From positions 50,565 through 114,564 of the forward strand of contig CAJBNH010000194.1 in assembly GCA_903955385.1 (NCBI GenBank): 64,000 bases of DNA, read 5' to 3'. The notes under the pieces are model-generated. The model was not told the DNA's origin. It did no database searches and worked only from the letters and a program-made list of their open reading frames with translations. The translations under genes and the position numbers were made by a program. This document shows positions 61,459 through 64,000 of this stretch, piece by piece (the stretch's first letter is position 1; every line of letters begins with the position of its first letter). This DNA is from an uncultured Myxococcales bacterium (GTDB lineage: Bacteria > Myxococcota_A > UBA9042).

Positions 61459-63225
61459 ATGCGCCGCCCCGTCTTTGCGCACCCCGTCCCGCTGCTTCTC
61501 ATCGCCGCTGCATGGCTTTCCGGCTGCGCGGTCGATACCGAGCCCGCCGAGTCCATCCCGCAGTTCGACGTGACCCTGGGGGCCGTGACGACCTCGTGCG
61601 GTGGCGCTGCGAAGAATCCGCTCGCTGAGATCAAGACGCTCAAGCTCGTCGTGCGCGGCCCCAACGACGCGGGCGAGCTCGTGAATCTGGGCGACACGAA
61701 GACCCAAGCGTTCTCTTCGGGTCAAAGCCAGATCACCTTCAAGGACGTGCCAGCTGGCAGCCCGCGCGAGATCACGCTGCTCGGCTACAAGAGCGGTTCG
61801 ACCTCACCGGTGTGGTTCGCCCGCAAGTCAGGTCTGAACATCCAGAAGACCAAGACGATCCCGTTGGATCTGACCCTGATGGCGCTGGAAGGCTTCACCT
61901 GTCTGGGACAGGCCTCGGTCGCACCGATCCCGAACGTCGTATTTCCCACCACGACGCGCATGGCCGACGGCAAGGTCCTGATCGCAGGCGGCTTTGCCAA
62001 CGCCGCCAAGGCGGCCGACGGCACGTACACGCTCGAGGCGCCCAGCGACACGGCCTATGTGTTCGACCCCGGCACCGGCAAGTTCGACACGGTCAAGACC
62101 AAGATGATCGCCCGCCGTGCGGCGCACTCGGCCATCTACCTGCCGCAACTGAACCAAGTGCTGCTGGTCGGTGGTGCGACCAAGATGAAGGTGGCCCCCA
62201 ACCTGCCGCCGACTTGGACGGCGACGGACGGCGTCAACCCTCCCTACGAGATCTACGACGTCGCCACGGGCACGTTCCTGGCCGGGGCCAACCCGCAGAA
62301 CGCCAAGAAGCGCGTGTTCCCCAACCTGCTGCGCCTGTCGGATGACTACGTGGCGTCGGTCGGCGGTGCTCCGTGGCCGGTGGCGGACTTCGCCGCCTAT
62401 TCGCAAAGCGACCTGTTCAGCAAAGCCGAGAAGGACTTCGTCGACATCGGCGGCGCGCTGCCGGCCGTGGCTGTGCGCGGTGGATCGGCTGTCGCGGAAA
62501 TGGGCCCGACCGACGAGGGAACCGCCCGCTACCTGATCTGGGGCGGCAATGTCCAGCGCTCGACCGACAAGGCCGTTGGACCTGTGGCTGAGGCCTTCCA
62601 CGAGTCGCTCGCGCTCGGTACCGGTGCCTTCGACGCCTCGTTCACCTTCAGCGGCGACTTCGACTCGAAGACCGTCCTGATGTTCCCGACCTTGACCTTC
62701 CTGGGCACCGGCACCAACGCCAAGAACGATTGGACCGACCTGGCCGAGGGCACCCGCAAGGTTGACCGCCTGCTCTCGGTCGGCGGCATCCGCTGGGACA
62801 CCGGCGCTCAGAAGTGGCTGGCCCCCGGCGTGAACGACGCGTATCTGCTGACCGTATTGCCATCGACCCCCACCACCAAGGCGCGCATTGCCGTCAAGAA
62901 GGTGAGCGGCCTCAAGGGCGGTCTGTACCTGCACCAAGCCAGCGCGGTCGGCGCCAACCACGTGCTGTTCACGGGTGGTTTCGGCAACTTCGCTGCGGCG
63001 CCCGAGACGCTCGCGATGCAGGCGTTCGACATCAAGGCCAGCAAGTTCCTGGCCGACTCCGCGATCCCCGCGGTCAGCGACTTTGTGCCGCGCGCCGGTC
63101 ACAGCGGGCTCGTCCTGCCGAACGACTGCGTGCTGATGTTTGGCGGCGTGGACGCGTTCTCGAGCCTCAATGGCGCGGGAGCCGCATTGTCCGACATCTA
63201 CTGCCCCAAGCTGCTCGTGCCCTGA
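61459..63225 (+). CDS. Kelch-like repeat lipoprotein
   Basis: A 588-aa protein with a lipobox SGCA (C23). The mature part has a conserved N-terminal immunoglobulin-like region (about 30-130) and then a beta-propeller-like region with recurring RMADGKVLIAGGF, NQVLLVGGA and HVLFTGGFGN segments, the pattern of kelch/galactose-oxidase repeats. Probable role in carbohydrate or protein recognition at the surface. GGAGG precedes ATG by 7 bases. Function unknown beyond the fold. Confidence 0.78.
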   Translation: MRRPVFAHPVPLLLIAAAWLSGCAVDTEPAESIPQFDVTLGAVTTSCGGAAKNPLAEIKTLKLVVRGPNDAGELVNLGDTKTQAFSSGQSQITFKDVPAGSPREITLLGYKSGSTSPVWFARKSGLNIQKTKTIPLDLTLMALEGFTCLGQASVAPIPNVVFPTTTRMADGKVLIAGGFANAAKAADGTYTLEAPSDTAYVFDPGTGKFDTVKTKMIARRAAHSAIYLPQLNQVLLVGGATKMKVAPNLPPTWTATDGVNPPYEIYDVATGTFLAGANPQNAKKRVFPNLLRLSDDYVASVGGAPWPVADFAAYSQSDLFSKAEKDFVDIGGALPAVAVRGGSAVAEMGPTDEGTARYLIWGGNVQRSTDKAVGPVAEAFHESLALGTGAFDASFTFSGDFDSKTVLMFPTLTFLGTGTNAKNDWTDLAEGTRKVDRLLSVGGIRWDTGAQKWLAPGVNDAYLLTVLPSTPTTKARIAVKKVSGLKGGLYLHQASAVGANHVLFTGGFGNFAAAPETLAMQAFDIKASKFLADSAIPAVSDFVPRAGHSGLVLPNDCVLMFGGVDAFSSLNGAGAALSDIYCPKLLVP

Positions 63226-63289
63226 TCGCTGTCGACGCAAGAGCCTTCCTCAGGACGCTCCTCGACCCAGACCCGAAGCAGGATCCGCC

Positions 63290-64000
63290 ATGACCGCACT
63301 CCGTACTTCCCAGCTCACGCGCACCCTCGTCGCGCTGCTCTGCGCCGTTGCCTTCGTCCACGTGCAGTGGGTCGGCATGTTCCAGGGCGGCCCGCTCGTC
63401 CGTCAGGCGTATGCCCAAAACACGGTGAACTCTACCGTCGCCGTGCTGGTGGTCCCGATCCAGCGCAAGAACGCCGACGACGCCGAGTCTCTGGAGCTTC
63501 TGCTCAGCGACGCGGCCAACCGCTTGGATTCCGTCCGGTTGTTCGAGCTGTCGCCGTCGCCTAACCCCGATGCCACCGTGCAGGCCGGCCAGTTCGTCGA
63601 GGAGGGCCTGCGCGCCGTGCTGTTGCGGACGCCCAAGCGCGCTCAAGAGCGCCTCGAGGCCGCCGTCAAGGTGCTGACCGACAACCCGACTGCCGGTGAC
63701 GAGCGACTGTTCGCGCGGTTGTACAAGGGTCAAGGTCTGGTGTGGCTGGCGAACAACGAAGTGGTGCGGGCGCGCGACGCCGTCTTGAAGTCGTTGATCC
63801 TGTTCCCAAACCAGACGCCTGAAGAGTACGCCGCTTACGGTAGCAACGCCCGCGAGCTCTACGTCAGCGTCAAGGAAGTGCTGGCCAACACCCTGACGGG
63901 CGACCTGAAGGTTGCGGTCACGGGACCGCGCGCCGACATCTGGATCGACGGCACCTACCGCGGCAACACCACGGCTGAGGTCGAGGGCGTGCCCGTCGGC
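63290..64000 (+). CDS. Exported TPR-like/PEGA-domain protein, 3' end outside the window
   Basis: The frame is open from ATG 63290 to the right edge (237 codons). It has an N-terminal hydrophobic segment (about residues 10-30) followed by a long Gln/Ala-rich stretch, a helical region (KRAQERLEAAVKVLTDN, TPR-like) and the start of a PEGA domain (LKVAVTGPRADIWIDGTYRGN, last 35 codons). The gene is cut by the window end. Its PEGA domain resembles those in the kinase operon on the other strand. Confidence 0.75.
   Translation, partial: MTALRTSQLTRTLVALLCAVAFVHVQWVGMFQGGPLVRQAYAQNTVNSTVAVLVVPIQRKNADDAESLELLLSDAANRLDSVRLFELSPSPNPDATVQAGQFVEEGLRAVLLRTPKRAQERLEAAVKVLTDNPTAGDERLFARLYKGQGLVWLANNEVVRARDAVLKSLILFPNQTPEEYAAYGSNARELYVSVKEVLANTLTGDLKVAVTGPRADIWIDGTYRGNTTAEVEGVPVG

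Noticed and set aside
1..64000. tRNA, rRNA or mobile element genes
   Set aside because: No cloverleaf-like sequence, rRNA segment, transposase or terminal inverted repeat was noticed in the gaps, which are mostly under 250 bp.

Overview
The window is a GC-rich (roughly two thirds G+C by eye), densely packed bacterial chromosome segment with about 44 protein genes. I see no rRNA, tRNA, CRISPR array, insertion sequence or prophage. The lineage looks like Myxococcota or a close relative such as Bradymonadota. The clues are a MYXO-CTERM-like C-terminal tail, many lipoproteins, PEGA-domain proteins beside a Ser/Thr kinase, an NtrC-type regulator, an FHA/PilZ pair and very large TPR proteins. This assignment is inferred from gene content, not from a marker phylogeny.

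Layout. 1-7.1 kb: tail of a secreted MYXO-CTERM-like protein, rlmN, a sigma-54 response regulator, then a leftward overlapping operon (81-aa Sm/SH3-like protein, NamZ-type muramidase, nadD, DUF2520 oxidoreductase). 7.1-14 kb: a lipoprotein, an organophosphate-type MFS transporter with a PDZ-like insert, and an operon joining two membrane proteins to an SF2 helicase, followed by a GyrI-like protein and a cupin. 14.2-25.7 kb: one 3832-codon TPR-like gene. 25.8-32.8 kb: argC-argB, an outer-membrane protein, a Pro/Ala-repeat TPR protein, argG and prs. 32.8-37.7 kb: a TonB-like protein, a membrane metallopeptidase and several unknowns. 38-44.2 kb: a Gld-type ABC cluster (ATPase, permease, GldG-like, DUF4340). 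44.3-48.4 kb: an AT-hook protein with six tandem hooks facing a PilZ/FHA coiled-coil pair. 48.9-51.8 kb: dnaK and a CbpA-like co-chaperone. 52-55.5 kb: a secreted Glucodextran_C-like protein with an outer-membrane barrel, then an orphan tail-tube gene of the contractile-injection type. 55.5-60.6 kb: a leftward, overlapping kinase / TPR-PEGA / Cys-cluster / amidohydrolase operon. 60.8-64 kb: three rightward envelope genes, the last cut by the window edge.

Themes. Arginine/nucleotide metabolism (argC, argB, argG, prs, nadD) is interleaved with envelope and signalling genes: phosphotransfer (regulator, kinase, FHA), c-di-GMP (PilZ) and envelope stress or biogenesis. Candidate housekeeping promoters recur with a TTGnCn -35 box and a TAnnnT-like -10 box at 16-18 bp spacing. 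Two of them place an ATG about 7 nt past the -10 box, suggesting leaderless transcripts.

The most unusual items are the orphan tail-tube gene, the PDZ-like insert with a four-cysteine cluster inside an MFS transporter, the giant TPR gene, the six-hook AT-hook protein and the membrane-protein/helicase operon. All calls come from reading the sequence; no database search was run.
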